Below, one piece after another: positions 1 to 9,148 of a stretch of 64,000 nt of DNA. Under the pieces are notes generated by a model. It ran no database searches. It worked only from the letters and a program-made list of their open reading frames with translations, and was not told where the DNA came from. Each line of letters starts with the position of its first letter. The first letter of the stretch is position 1. The DNA is from Dryocola sp032051265 (GTDB lineage Bacteria > Pseudomonadota > Gammaproteobacteria > Enterobacterales > Enterobacteriaceae), in contig DAMBYU010000001.1 of NCBI GenBank assembly GCA_032051265.1, positions 682,001-746,000 on the forward strand, written 5' to 3'. The translations under genes were made by a program, and so were the position numbers.

Positions 1-189
1 AAGGTTACAGCTGGCGCTGACCTTAAGCCCCTTTGCGCTACCGGTTCTGCCGGCCAGGCCAAACCGTTTAGCCAGCCAGGCCGCCAGCAAAATAAACAAA
101 ATGATTGCCGTTAATGCGCCGCTCACCTGCACTAACGGCGAGCCGGAACTGACGGCGGGTTGCGGCTGAACGGTGGTCTGGGTTTTCAT
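1..189 (-). CDS. fliO: FliO, flagellar export apparatus protein (C-terminus outside window)
   Basis: Only the first 63 codons are present; the gene runs off the left edge. The start is the ATG at 187-189, 4 bases after the fliN stop. A Pro/Gln-rich N-terminus of about 20 residues is followed by one hydrophobic segment (about residues 22-38, ALTAIILFILLAAWLAKRF). This matches the bitopic membrane protein FliO, which helps assemble the FliP pore of the flagellar type III export gate. It is the most promoter-distal gene visible in this operon. Confidence 0.9.
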   Translation of the reverse strand, partial: MKTQTTVQPQPAVSSGSPLVQVSGALTAIILFILLAAWLAKRFGLAGRTGSAKGLKVSASCNL

Positions 190-193
190 ACTG

Positions 194-604
194 TTAACGG
201 CTCAGGCGACGCATACGTTCCGATGGCGTAATGATGTCGGTGATACGCACGCCGTATTTATCGGCCACTACCACGACTTCACCCTGCGCAATCAGATAGC
301 CGTTGATCAGAATATCCAGCGGCTCGCCGGCCAGGCCTTCAAGCGCCACCACGGAACCCTGCGACAGGCGCAGCAGCTCTTTAATGGTCATGCGGGTGCG
401 GCCCAGTTCCACGGTCAGTTTGACCGGGATATCCATAATCAGATCGATGTCCTGCATCGAACCGACTACGTCGCTGCTTTCAAGCGCGCGGAATACGCTA
501 TCCGCGCTGCTTTTGCTGGAGACTTTCTGTTCGTTCAACGCATCAGCCCACAGATCGTCCACGGAGCCTGCATTGTCGTCGGACGGTTGATTATTATCAC
601 TCAT
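194..604 (-). CDS. fliN: FliN, flagellar motor switch / C-ring protein
   Basis: This 136-residue protein has the usual length of enterobacterial FliN. An acidic, variable N-terminus (about 1-50) precedes the SpoA/SURF domain (about 55-130) with the conserved stretch IPVKLTVELGRTRMTIKELL. FliN forms the base of the cytoplasmic C-ring, binds CheY-P together with FliM and docks the export ATPase complex through FliH. Its ATG overlaps the fliM stop by 4 bases (ATGA), so the two are translationally coupled. Confidence 0.97.
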   Translation of the reverse strand: MSDNNQPSDDNAGSVDDLWADALNEQKVSSKSSADSVFRALESSDVVGSMQDIDLIMDIPVKLTVELGRTRMTIKELLRLSQGSVVALEGLAGEPLDILINGYLIAQGEVVVVADKYGVRITDIITPSERMRRLSR

Positions 605-1605
605 TTGGGCTGTTCCTCATTCAGCGAATTCAGTATCGGGTTGATCAAGTGTTCGACGCGTAAGGCGTACTGGCCGTTTATCGTGCCGTATTGACTGGTC
701 AGCACCGGTACACCGTCGACATGCGCAAGAATGCGATCCGGCTTGTCGACAGGCAGTACGTCACCAGGTTTTAGTTTTAGTATTTGTGACAGCCTGAGCG
801 GGATATCGGCGAAGTTCGCCACCAGCTCCAGTTCAGAATGCTGCACCTGGCGCACCAGAGTATCGCGCCAGCTTTGGTCTTCCTGACGGGAGTTCTCCAG
901 CGGCGGGTTCACCAGCAGTTCGCGCAGCGGTTCAATCATGCTGAACGGCAGGCAAATATTGAATTCACCGGTCAGGTTGCCGATTTCCACATGGAAAGGC
1001 GTATTCACCACGATGTCGTTTGGCGACGTGGTGATGTTGGTAAACTTCACCTGCATTTCGGAGCGCACATATTCCACATCCAGCGGATAGATGGCTTTCC
1101 ATGCGTCGCTGTAAGCTTCCAGCGCCAGCTTCAGCATGCGGTTAATCACACGCTGTTCAGTATGGGTAAACTCACGGCCTTCAACCTTCGTCGGGAAGCG
1201 GCCATCGCCCCCGAACAGGTTATCTACCGCGATAAAAACCAGGCTTGGCGAAAAGACGAACAGGCCGGTGCCACGCAGCGGTTTCAGATGCATCAGGTTG
1301 AGGTTGGTCGGCACCGGAAGGTTACGCGCAAACTCATGATACGGCTGAATGCGGATCGCGCCGACGGTAATATCCGGGCTGCGACGCAGCAGGTTAAACA
1401 GCCCCATACGGAACTGACGAGCAAAACGTTCGTTGATAATCTCCAGCGCCTGCAGGCGTTCACGCACCACGCGGCGCTGGGTATTAGGATCGTAGGGGCG
1501 AATGTTGGTTTCACTTACTGCCCCGGTCTTCGGCTCGTCGCTGCTGTCGGCGTCGCCATTTAGCAGCGCATCAATTTCAGCCTGTGAAAGAATGCTATCG
1601 CCCAT
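601..1605 (-). CDS. fliM: FliM, flagellar motor switch protein
   Basis: FliM has 334 residues, the family length. The N-terminal CheY-P binding peptide is visible (SQAEIDALLNG, residues 7-17). It is followed by a CheC-like middle domain (about 50-230), which contacts FliG, and a C-terminal SpoA domain (about 250-325), which pairs with FliN. It sets rotation direction in the C-ring. The gene lies 3 bases downstream of fliL and overlaps fliN by 4 bases, inside one minus-strand operon. Confidence 0.98.
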   Translation of the reverse strand: MGDSILSQAEIDALLNGDADSSDEPKTGAVSETNIRPYDPNTQRRVVRERLQALEIINERFARQFRMGLFNLLRRSPDITVGAIRIQPYHEFARNLPVPTNLNLMHLKPLRGTGLFVFSPSLVFIAVDNLFGGDGRFPTKVEGREFTHTEQRVINRMLKLALEAYSDAWKAIYPLDVEYVRSEMQVKFTNITTSPNDIVVNTPFHVEIGNLTGEFNICLPFSMIEPLRELLVNPPLENSRQEDQSWRDTLVRQVQHSELELVANFADIPLRLSQILKLKPGDVLPVDKPDRILAHVDGVPVLTSQYGTINGQYALRVEHLINPILNSLNEEQPK

Positions 1606-1608
1606 GAT

Positions 1609-2076
1609 CTACCGCAAAATAAAGGCGGTATACAGCACGTCGCTGACCACCTGTTGAGGAGAACCTGCAACCAGAGGCGGCGCCAGCGTATTTTTAATCG
1701 CCTCTACCAGCTTCTGCTTGCCTTCATCGGTGGCAAGGGCTGTCGCATCCTGGCGGGAAAACAGCAGCAGCAGACGGCTGCGCACTTCCGGCAGGAATTC
1801 GCTCAGACGCTGGCGAGTCGCTTCATCTTTCAGACGCAGCGTGACGCCGACATAGAGCACGCGATCCGCATCACCAAGGTTGACGGTAAACGTATCCAGC
1901 GCAAAAAAGACCGGCGCAGGCGGCGGCTCAGGCTTGTCAGCCTGAACGCTGGCAGGATGTTGCTGCATCCGCCAGTAGCTGTAACCTGCGGTAGCGCATG
2001 CGGCGAGGGTTATCAGGACCAGTAACGGCAGCCAGATGGAGCGCTTGCGGCCTTTGGTCTGAGCGATGTCAGTCAT
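1609..2076 (-). CDS. fliL: FliL, flagellar basal-body/stator-associated protein
   Basis: This 155-residue inner-membrane protein has a short basic cytoplasmic N-terminus (TKGRKRS), one transmembrane helix (about residues 17-34) and a periplasmic domain ending in VVSDVLYTAFILR, the typical FliL C-terminus. FliL sits around the stators and affects motor output under load. A 125-base gap separates it from fliK, the largest gap inside this operon, so a separate fliL promoter or an mRNA processing point there is possible. Confidence 0.97.
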   Translation of the reverse strand: MTDIAQTKGRKRSIWLPLLVLITLAACATAGYSYWRMQQHPASVQADKPEPPPAPVFFALDTFTVNLGDADRVLYVGVTLRLKDEATRQRLSEFLPEVRSRLLLLFSRQDATALATDEGKQKLVEAIKNTLAPPLVAGSPQQVVSDVLYTAFILR

Positions 2077-2173
2077 ATAACGCTTTATTCCTGTATAGAT
2101 ACTGCTTTATGGTGCGATTATCCCGCGTCGCCCCGGCATCAAAGCCTGGAAAACACGGGATATTTATCGTTAC

Positions 2174-2201
2174 CTCTGCCGTTTACGCCCAGACGGCAGA
2201 G
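2174..2201 (-). other. Stem-loop just after the fliK stop
   Basis: Arms CTCTGCCGT (2174-2182) and ACGGCAGAG (2193-2201) give a 9-bp stem with a 10-base loop. On the minus strand it begins directly after the fliK stop codon, in the fliK-fliL gap. No T-run follows, so it is more likely an mRNA-stabilising or processing hairpin than an intrinsic terminator. Confidence 0.5.
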
Positions 2202-3410
2202 TCAGGCGAAAATATCGACAGCATTATTGCCGGATGCAAGACGCTGTACGCTTGCAGGAACGGTAAGAGATTCAGCCTCACCGCCAAAAGAAGGGAAGCT
2301 GCCCGCGGAGCGTTGGGATTGCTGTTGCTGCTGGCCTGACTGCTGCTGTTGCTGAGCAAAACTTTCGCTGCTGATACTGCTCTGGCCGAGCTGAATACCA
2401 CTTTCCGCAAGGGCCGTGCGTAACGCAGGCAGTGTCGCTTCCAGTGCGGCACGCACGTGGCTGTGCGGGGAGGTCATCTGTAGCTGGGCCTGATTATCGT
2501 CAAGCCTGAGGCTTATCTGGATTTGGCCTAAGTCCTCCGGATGCAGGCGCAGCTCGGCGCTTTGCTGGCCCTGACGGGTGAATAGTGTTACGTGCTGGCT
2601 TACCGCCTGTTGCCACTCCTGACTGCCCAGTTGGGCGCTAATCTGCGGCGCAACCGGCGTTGCGATATGCGTGCTCAACGGCGTGCTGACCGTTGCGCTG
2701 CTGATGGTCGGCGTACTGACCGTCGGCGTGGTGTTGTTGCTAAGAGCGTTGTCGCGGCTCTCTTTATCAACGGCCGCGACCGGCAACGCACTGTCATCCG
2801 CTACCTGATTTGCCACGGGTGCAACGGATTTAGCGGCTAAGGTTGCGTCGGCTGGCTGGGTTTTACCGGCAACGCTCAGACTGTCATCGGCGCGGCCAGC
2901 CGTGGTTTTTTGCTGCACGCTATTGCCCGCCAGTAACGCGCTCAGCGGTGAGGCTTCGTCAGTATCTTTCTCGATAGTCGGAGTCAGGGTTGTTGCAGGC
3001 GTTGCGGTATTCTGCTGCGGCAGCATGGCAAAGAGGGCGCTCAGCGCCTGCATATCAGCGGTGCTCAGATCGTGCGTGGTCTCTTGCTCAGCACCGGTCT
3101 GCTCTGTTTTATCCGCTCCGGTAGCTTTACCCACGTTTGCCAGCAGGGTGGAAAGCGCGCCGGGCTTATCCCTGTCCAGCTTGTTGAGCAAGTCTGCGAG
3201 GGTTGTTTTGCCCGCGGCGGCGTCGGCTTTGTTCAGCGCGGCATCCAGCGACAGCGTTTTACCTTCCTCAGGCATGCCCAGGCCCGGTAGCGCCTTGCTG
3301 AATAAATCCAGAAAACCGTCGCTCAGACCTTTCTCGCCCGTGGCCGCTGCTGCGGTAGTCAGGCCGCTGTCGGCATCGGCGGTTACGTTTAACAGGGGCA
3401 GTTTGATCAT
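2202..3410 (-). CDS. fliK: FliK, flagellar hook-length control protein
   Basis: FliK has 402 residues, close to E. coli (375) and Salmonella (405). The long N-terminal part is low in complexity (Ala/Thr/Ser-rich) and serves as the secreted molecular ruler. The conserved C-terminal substrate-specificity-switch domain (about 260-355) contains LRLHPEDLGQIQISLRLDD. A Gln-rich tail (QQQQQSGQQQQQ, about 353-365) follows. FliK measures the hook and switches FlhB from hook-type to filament-type export. Its start overlaps the end of fliJ by 4 bases. Confidence 0.96.
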   Translation of the reverse strand: MIKLPLLNVTADADSGLTTAAAATGEKGLSDGFLDLFSKALPGLGMPEEGKTLSLDAALNKADAAAGKTTLADLLNKLDRDKPGALSTLLANVGKATGADKTEQTGAEQETTHDLSTADMQALSALFAMLPQQNTATPATTLTPTIEKDTDEASPLSALLAGNSVQQKTTAGRADDSLSVAGKTQPADATLAAKSVAPVANQVADDSALPVAAVDKESRDNALSNNTTPTVSTPTISSATVSTPLSTHIATPVAPQISAQLGSQEWQQAVSQHVTLFTRQGQQSAELRLHPEDLGQIQISLRLDDNQAQLQMTSPHSHVRAALEATLPALRTALAESGIQLGQSSISSESFAQQQQQSGQQQQQSQRSAGSFPSFGGEAESLTVPASVQRLASGNNAVDIFA

Positions 3411-3850
3411 TCGCCTTTCCTCATTGTCGCCCGCTGGGCATATTCATCCATCTGTTTCTGATCGAGTCGGTTTTCAGCAAGCAGCATTTCGGTGGCTTTA
3501 CGTTCCCGCAAGGTTTGCCAGGCCTGCAACCTTTTCTGTTTTTCCTGCCAGAAGTTCAGCGCCTGGTCGACCTTGTTGGTCCAGCTGCTGAGCTGCTGGC
3601 GGTGCTGATCTATGGCTTTCTCAAGCGTCTGGATAAACTGCTGGTAGTTTTGCCAGCGGGTGCTTGCAATCCCCTGGCTCATGCTGTTATTCAGGTTAGT
3701 GCTGTACTCAAACTGATAGTTAATCAGCATGTTGAGCTGCTCTTCCGCCTGTTGAAATCCTTTGCGCATTTCACCTAAACGTAGCGCTGCGTTCTCCACC
3801 TCTTTCTCGGCGAGACCGTGTAAAGTTTCCAGTGCTGTGCTTTGGCCCAT
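3407..3850 (-). CDS. fliJ: FliJ, flagellar export chaperone / ATPase stalk
   Basis: FliJ has 147 residues, as in E. coli. It is almost wholly predicted coiled coil, with heptad-like Leu spacing and many Gln, Glu and Lys residues. FliJ resembles the gamma stalk of F-ATPase, couples FliI to FlhA and escorts empty chaperones. It starts 12 bases downstream of the fliI stop and overlaps fliK by 4 bases. Confidence 0.96.
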   Translation of the reverse strand: MGQSTALETLHGLAEKEVENAALRLGEMRKGFQQAEEQLNMLINYQFEYSTNLNNSMSQGIASTRWQNYQQFIQTLEKAIDQHRQQLSSWTNKVDQALNFWQEKQKRLQAWQTLRERKATEMLLAENRLDQKQMDEYAQRATMRKGE

Positions 3851-3862
3851 AGTTACCTCTCA

Positions 3863-5221
3863 TCAAACCGTCGGGAAGATAAGTTCCAGCGCCGCGCAGG
3901 CGTCTTCCCAGCCACTGCGTTCAAAAATCCCCTGTTGCAAAAAAGCTTCCAGATGCGGCCAGAGCACAATGGCTTTATCAAGCATCGGATCGCTGCCTTT
4001 GGCATAGGCGCCAACGCTTACCAGATCGCGGTTACGCTGGAAGCTGGATAACAACTGTTTGAAATTGCGCACTCGCGCATAGTGCCTGTCGGTTATCAGC
4101 GACGTCATGGCGCGGCTAATCGAGGCTTCGATATCAATCGCCGGGTAGTGTCCCGCCTCGGCGAGACGACGCGAGAGAACGATATGCCCGTCAAGAATGG
4201 CGCGCGCTGAATCCGCGATAGGGTCCTGCTGATCGTCCCCTTCGGTCAGAACGGTATAAAACGCGGTGATCGACCCGCCGCCGTGAATACCGTTACCGGC
4301 GCGCTCCACCAGCGCCGGCAGCTTGGCGAAGACAGAAGGCGGATAGCCTTTGGTTGCCGGTGGCTCACCGATTGCCAGGGCGATTTCACGCTGCGCCATG
4401 GCATAGCGGGTGAGGGAGTCCATAATCAGCAACACGTGCTGGCCGCGGTCGCGAAAATCCTCGGCGATGCGCGTGGCATAAGCTGCACCCTGCATACGCA
4501 ACAGCGGGGAAACGTCCGCAGGCGCGGCGATCACCACCGAGCGTGCACGGCCTTCAGGGCCGAGAATGTTCTCGATAAAGTCTTTTACTTCACGGCCACG
4601 CTCGCCAATCAGCCCGACGACAATCACGTCGGCCTGGGTGTAACGTGCCATCATGCCCAACAGCACGCTTTTACCGACGCCGGAGCCCGCGAAGAGGCCC
4701 ATCCGCTGCCCGCGCCCAACGGTCAGCAGCGCGTTGATTGGACGCACGCCGACATCGAGCACATTTTCGATGGCGGTACGCTGCAGCGGGTTAAACGGAG
4801 CGGCGCCCAGCGCGCCGTATGTGGTGGTTTCTGGCGCAGGCAGGCTGTCAAGAGGACGCCCGCTGCCGTCCAGCACGCGGCCAAGCAGCGCCGGGCCGAG
4901 CGGCAGCTGTTTGCCGCCGTGTGAGCCATCCTCGCCTGAGGCGCGCGCGTAAACCCGTGCGCCAGGCAAAATACCTTCCACTTCTTCAAGCGGCATCAGA
5001 AACAGTTTCTGACCGTTAAAGCCAACGACTTCAGCTTCCACTTCGCGGCTGTGCTGCTCAATGATGCAGGTTGCGCCAAGAGGAAGCTGTAAACCGGTCG
5101 CTTCCAGCACCAGCCCCGTCGCGCGGGTCAGGCGGCCGTAGCGACGCACGGCTGGTAGTTTCGCCATGCGCTCTTCAAAACTGTCCAGCGAGTTGAGCCA
5201 ACGCGTTAGCCGGGCGGTCAT
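3863..5221 (-). CDS. fliI: FliI, flagellum-specific export ATPase
   Basis: This 452-residue AAA/F1-beta-like ATPase (E. coli 457) has an N-terminal beta-barrel domain (about 20-95) and an ATPase core. The Walker A motif GSGVGKSVL lies near residue 180 and the Walker B region LLIMDSLTR near 265. A C-terminal domain contacts FliJ. The hexamer energises substrate unfolding and entry at the flagellar gate. Its ATG is shared with the fliH stop region (1-base overlap at 5221). Confidence 0.98.
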   Translation of the reverse strand: MTARLTRWLNSLDSFEERMAKLPAVRRYGRLTRATGLVLEATGLQLPLGATCIIEQHSREVEAEVVGFNGQKLFLMPLEEVEGILPGARVYARASGEDGSHGGKQLPLGPALLGRVLDGSGRPLDSLPAPETTTYGALGAAPFNPLQRTAIENVLDVGVRPINALLTVGRGQRMGLFAGSGVGKSVLLGMMARYTQADVIVVGLIGERGREVKDFIENILGPEGRARSVVIAAPADVSPLLRMQGAAYATRIAEDFRDRGQHVLLIMDSLTRYAMAQREIALAIGEPPATKGYPPSVFAKLPALVERAGNGIHGGGSITAFYTVLTEGDDQQDPIADSARAILDGHIVLSRRLAEAGHYPAIDIEASISRAMTSLITDRHYARVRNFKQLLSSFQRNRDLVSVGAYAKGSDPMLDKAIVLWPHLEAFLQQGIFERSGWEDACAALELIFPTV

Positions 5222-5919
5222 TACAGGACTCCCGGTGCGGCGAGGCGGCAGAGTTCCTGCCAGCGTGTTGCAACGCTTGCGTCCAGATCGCCCTCATCGG
5301 CGGAGACTTTACAGCCGCCCTGGTGCAGGCTCGGATCGCCGCGTAAACGCCAGCCGTGCAGGCTTAACGTCGCGCCCAGCATATCTTCCACGCGCTGTAA
5401 GTCGTCAGGGTGAACGCGCAACTGCGGCTTGCCGCTGAATAAAGGCTCCTGCTGCAGCAGTCCCTGAATTTGTTTAATGAGCGCCGAGTTATCAATGCCC
5501 TGCGTATGGCCGATGACCTGGCGAGCCGCTTCCAGCGCCATTTGCATCAGGCGCGAAGCGATGACGCTGTCGAGCGCATCGAGCGTGTGCTGAAACTCGC
5601 TGACAAGCTGCTGCATGCGAGCGTGAACGGGAGCCTGCTGCTGTTTAGCCTCATTGATACCCTGCTCAAGTCCCTGCTGAAAGCCAGCCTTACGGCCTTC
5701 TTCAACGCCTTCAGCATGTCCCGCAGCGTAACCTTCTCTGTGCCCCTGTTCATGCGCCTGCATCTGCATCATCGCCAGCTGTTGCTGTAAATCCGGCTCG
5801 CTTTCTGCCGCAGGCTCTTCAGAGGCAATTTCATGCGGCATCAGGCTTTCAAATACCGGACTGGAGGCGGGCGCCAGATCGTCCGGCAGCCAGATTTTCC
5901 AGGGCATCGACTCAGACAT
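5221..5919 (-). CDS. fliH: FliH, export ATPase regulator
   Basis: The start is set at 5919 (MSESMPWKIWLPDDLAPA) because it matches the E. coli N-terminus and leaves the typical 8-base fliG/fliH overlap; an in-frame ATG at 5940 would only add seven unconserved residues. The product is 232 residues. GxxxG-type repeats (about 60-95: GHREGYAAGHAEGVEEGRKAG) form the dimer helix, and a conserved C-terminal domain binds FliI. FliH holds FliI inactive and tethers it to FliN. Confidence 0.95.
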   Translation of the reverse strand: MSESMPWKIWLPDDLAPASSPVFESLMPHEIASEEPAAESEPDLQQQLAMMQMQAHEQGHREGYAAGHAEGVEEGRKAGFQQGLEQGINEAKQQQAPVHARMQQLVSEFQHTLDALDSVIASRLMQMALEAARQVIGHTQGIDNSALIKQIQGLLQQEPLFSGKPQLRVHPDDLQRVEDMLGATLSLHGWRLRGDPSLHQGGCKVSADEGDLDASVATRWQELCRLAAPGVL

Positions 5920-6904
5920 AGGTATCCTCGCTGGTGCCAATTACCATCTCGCCGGTTTCGGCCAGGCGACGAACGATAAGCAGGATGGCTTTCTGTTCGT
6001 TCTCCACCTGGGACAGACGAACCGGGCCACGGTTGGAGAGGTCGTCGCGCAGGATGTCGGCCGCACGCTGCGACATATTGCGCAGGAACTTCTCGCGCAG
6101 CGGCTGCTCTGCACCTTTGAGCGCAATCAGCAGCGACTCGGATTCCACTTCCTGCAGCAGGCGCTGGATACTGCGGTCGTCCACTTCGACGAGGTTTTCG
6201 AACAGGAACATCTCGTCGATAATTTTCTGTGCCAGCTCGCCGTCGAAGTCGCGAACTGCGGTAATCACCGCCTCTTCCTGCTGCGTTTTCATCAGGTTGA
6301 TGATTTCGGCTGCCGTTCTCACGCCGCCCATTTTGCTGCGCTTGAGGTTCTGGCCGTCGAGCAGGTTGTTGAGCACTTCGGTCAACTCCGCCAGCGCCGC
6401 TGGCTGTACGCCGCCAAAGGTGGCGATACGCAGCATAACGTCGTGGCGCAGGCGCTCGTCGAACAGCGCCAGAATGTCGGCTGCCTGAGCGCGTTTGAGG
6501 TGCACAAGAATGGTGGCGATGATCTGCGGGTGCTCGTCGCGAATAAGATCCGCCGCGCTCTGCGGTTCCATAAAGTTGAGCGTTTCCATGCCCGACGTGG
6601 TTTCCCGCGTTTCGAGAATATCTTCAAGCAGGCTTGACGCACGCTCTTCGCCCAGCGCTTTGACCAGCACCGAACGCAGATAATCATTGGCGTTAACGGA
6701 AAGGGCCGCGAACTGCTCCGCCTCCTGCTCAAACTCAGCCAGCACCTCGGTCAACTGCTTATTAGAGATCTGGCGGATATTCGCCATTGCCGCGCTTACG
6801 TGCTGCACTTCTCGCGGGCTGAGATGCTTGAATACTTCAGCCGCGCGGTCTTCGCCGATAGTCATCAACAGAATGGCGCTCTTTTCGGTGCCGGTAATAC
6901 TCAT
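5912..6904 (-). CDS. fliG: FliG, flagellar motor switch protein
   Basis: FliG has 330 residues (E. coli 331). It has an N-terminal FliF-binding domain, a middle domain with the EHPQ motif (DEHPQIIATIL, about residue 125) that contacts FliM, and a C-terminal torque domain. The charged residues that face MotA are visible in LREKFLRNMSQRAADILRDD and the following NRGPVR. Its ATG overlaps the fliF stop by 4 bases, consistent with coupled synthesis of MS-ring and switch proteins. Confidence 0.98.
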   Translation of the reverse strand: MSITGTEKSAILLMTIGEDRAAEVFKHLSPREVQHVSAAMANIRQISNKQLTEVLAEFEQEAEQFAALSVNANDYLRSVLVKALGEERASSLLEDILETRETTSGMETLNFMEPQSAADLIRDEHPQIIATILVHLKRAQAADILALFDERLRHDVMLRIATFGGVQPAALAELTEVLNNLLDGQNLKRSKMGGVRTAAEIINLMKTQQEEAVITAVRDFDGELAQKIIDEMFLFENLVEVDDRSIQRLLQEVESESLLIALKGAEQPLREKFLRNMSQRAADILRDDLSNRGPVRLSQVENEQKAILLIVRRLAETGEMVIGTSEDTYV

Positions 6905-8586
6905 AGTTCGTTACTCATCCATTGGCGAATAACCAGCGCAACGACGCGCGGATCGTTATCAGACATATCGCGGATACGCTGGCTCATGACTTCGGCGCTC
7001 AGGCGTTGGTTAGCTTTACGCTGTTGCTGCTGTTCGTCTTTGCTCAGGCGAACGGACACGGCTTCATCTTCTTCTTCGCGCAGGCGTTGGGATTCAACCT
7101 GGGCTTTCAGAATTTCAGTTTTGCGCTGCAGCTGTGGGCGGATAGCTTTACGCCACAGCAGCCAGGCGACAATCAGCACCACTAACCAACGACCGGCGGA
7201 AAGCAGCAGATCGAAGAAGGATTGCTGTTGCCAGAACGGCAGTTCACTGCTGGTTTCTTCGCTTGCGGTAAACGGCGAGTTCACCACGTTGAGCGTATCG
7301 CCACGCTTCTCTGAATAGCCCATCGCTTCACGCGTCAGGTCTTCAATTTGCTTGAGCTGATCGTTGGTCAGCGGTAACGGTTTGCCGTCGGCTAACTGGC
7401 GGTAATTCACCACCACCGCAACGGACAGACGCTGAATATCGCCAACGTTAAGCTTGGTATGACGGATGGTGCGGTCGACTTCGTAGTTGGTCGTCTCGTT
7501 ACGCTGGGTGTTGCTGGAGCCCGTCTGCGCGGTGCTCGACGTGGACTGAGTCTGACCAGCGTTAGCCTGGTTTGTCTGGTTCGGCTGCGCCGGGGTGGCT
7601 ATCGGCGCGTTGTTTGGCGGAGCAGGCTGGTTGGACAGCGCGCCCGGCACGCCGCCTGGGTTGCGACCGTTAACCTGCTCACTCTGATTCAGCTGACGTG
7701 AACGGATCGCGGACTGTGACGGATCGTTATTCGGATGGTACTGCTCTTCGGTTTGCTCTTTATTTGCGAAATCGATCTGCGCGGTAACCTGGGCATGCAC
7801 GTTGCCGTTGCCGACGATGGGGCCAAGAATGGATTCGATTCGACGCTGATAACGGTTCTCTACATCAGCGGAGTATTTAAGCTGCGCGTCATTGAGGTCG
7901 CGCCCGGCAGTGTTGGACTGCGTCAGTAAATGTCCGCCCTGATCCACAAGCGTAACGTTACCCGGCGGCAGGCCCGCTACGGCGCTGGAAACCATATGCA
8001 CGACGGCGCTGATCTGTCCTTCGTCAAGCGCGCGTCCCGGTTGCAGGCTCAGCGTAACGGAGGCAGAAGGGGATTTTTGTTCACGAACAAATAAAGAAGG
8101 TTTCGGCATGGCGAGGTGCACACGAGCACTTTTCACCGGGCCGAGCGTTTCGATGGTGCGTGCCAGTTCACCTTCCAGCGCACGCTGATAGTTCACCTGC
8201 TCGCTGAACTGACTGATACCAAATTTTTCTTTATCCAGCAGCTCAAAGCCTACCGCGCCACCTTTTGGCAATCCTTGCTGGGCAAGGCGCAAACGCAGGT
8301 CATAAACTTTATCAGCGGGGACTTCTATCGCGCTGCCGTTATCGGAATAGCGATAAGGTATGTTCATCTGCGTCAGTTGGGTGACGATCGCGCCCCCATC
8401 CTGATCGGCCAGATTGCTGTACAGCACTTTATAGTCAGGCTGCTTCGCCCATAAAGTTAAGGCTACGATAATAGCTATAGCCGCAGCGCCCGCGATGATT
8501 AAAGGAATTTTAGGGTTTGCGCGAAGACGGGTGAGCCATTCCTGAGCTTTATTCGGCGATGTTTGTGCCTGGGCCGCAGCAGTCAT
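6901..8586 (-). CDS. fliF: FliF, flagellar MS-ring protein
   Basis: FliF has 561 residues (E. coli 552). It has two membrane helices, near residues 28-47 (IPLIIAGAAAIAIIVALTLW) and near 455-475. Between them lie the periplasmic ring-building YscJ/FliF domains and a variable Asn/Gln/Thr-rich stretch (about 305-355). The C-terminal cytoplasmic tail (about 520-561, DMSDNDPRVVALVIRQWM) binds FliG. It is the first structural element of the basal body and the first gene of this minus-strand operon, transcribed divergently from fliE. Confidence 0.98.
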   Translation of the reverse strand: MTAAAQAQTSPNKAQEWLTRLRANPKIPLIIAGAAAIAIIVALTLWAKQPDYKVLYSNLADQDGGAIVTQLTQMNIPYRYSDNGSAIEVPADKVYDLRLRLAQQGLPKGGAVGFELLDKEKFGISQFSEQVNYQRALEGELARTIETLGPVKSARVHLAMPKPSLFVREQKSPSASVTLSLQPGRALDEGQISAVVHMVSSAVAGLPPGNVTLVDQGGHLLTQSNTAGRDLNDAQLKYSADVENRYQRRIESILGPIVGNGNVHAQVTAQIDFANKEQTEEQYHPNNDPSQSAIRSRQLNQSEQVNGRNPGGVPGALSNQPAPPNNAPIATPAQPNQTNQANAGQTQSTSSTAQTGSSNTQRNETTNYEVDRTIRHTKLNVGDIQRLSVAVVVNYRQLADGKPLPLTNDQLKQIEDLTREAMGYSEKRGDTLNVVNSPFTASEETSSELPFWQQQSFFDLLLSAGRWLVVLIVAWLLWRKAIRPQLQRKTEILKAQVESQRLREEEDEAVSVRLSKDEQQQQRKANQRLSAEVMSQRIRDMSDNDPRVVALVIRQWMSNEL

Positions 8587-8815
8587 TGCGCACCCCGTGG
8601 CTTAGCATAGAGAGAATAATTCGTATAAAGAGTGAACAAAACGAGCTCCCGGGTCGACAAACACGACAAAAGTTCCAGATAGATGGCGCAGTCATTATTT
8701 TCTTTTCGGGAATTTTCGATGGCCGAATTAGCTCTATTTTTTGCGCCTATTTAACGCCTTTATCCTATTGACAAGATGCTAATCTTGCCGCGTTCAATAA
8801 AACCGGGGCAGGAAA
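8587..8815. promoter_or_regulatory. Divergent fliE / fliF promoter region with FlhDC-like box
   Basis: This 229-base intergenic region separates the two divergent class II transcription units. At 8743-8758 the minus strand reads GGCGTTAAATAGGCGC, which resembles the FlhD4C2 half-box (GC-N2/3-AAATAGCG). A TTGACA hexamer (8768-8773) lies upstream of fliE, but no well spaced -10 is obvious. FlhDC control of both operons is established in E. coli; the box position here is inferred by eye. Confidence 0.45.
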
Positions 8816-9127
8816 ATGGCAATTCAGGGGATTGAAGGGGTTATTCAGCAGCTGCAGGCCACCGCGCTTTCCGCGGGCAACCAGGTGCAGAATAACGATC
8901 CGAAAGTGAGCTTTGCTGGCGAATTACAGTCGGCATTAGGCCGCATCAGCGACACGCAAAACACAGCGCGTACTCAGGCAGAAAAATTTGCCCTCGGCAC
9001 GCCGGGCATAGCGCTAAACGATGTGATGGTCGATCTGCAAAAATCTTCAGTATCGTTGCAGATGGGAATTCAGGTACGTAACAAGCTGGTTTCTGCCTAT
9101 CAGGAAGTAATGAACATGCAGGTTTAG
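8816..9127 (+). CDS. fliE: FliE, hook-basal body adaptor protein
   Basis: FliE has 103 residues (E. coli 104). The C-terminal half (GTPGIALNDVMVDLQKSSVS and the following helix ending in QEVMNMQV) is the conserved FliE/rod-protein-like coiled coil. FliE links the MS ring to the first rod protein FlgB and is exported early. It is monocistronic: the next gene is convergent. A GGGGCAGG-like ribosome site precedes the ATG. Confidence 0.97.
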   Translation: MAIQGIEGVIQQLQATALSAGNQVQNNDPKVSFAGELQSALGRISDTQNTARTQAEKFALGTPGIALNDVMVDLQKSSVSLQMGIQVRNKLVSAYQEVMNMQV

Positions 9128-9148
9128 CGGCTTAAGCGCAGACTCTGT

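Noticed and set aside
838..1563. 241-codon plus-strand frame opposite fliM
   Set aside because: Antisense shadow; His/Arg/Gln-rich, with no recognisable domain.
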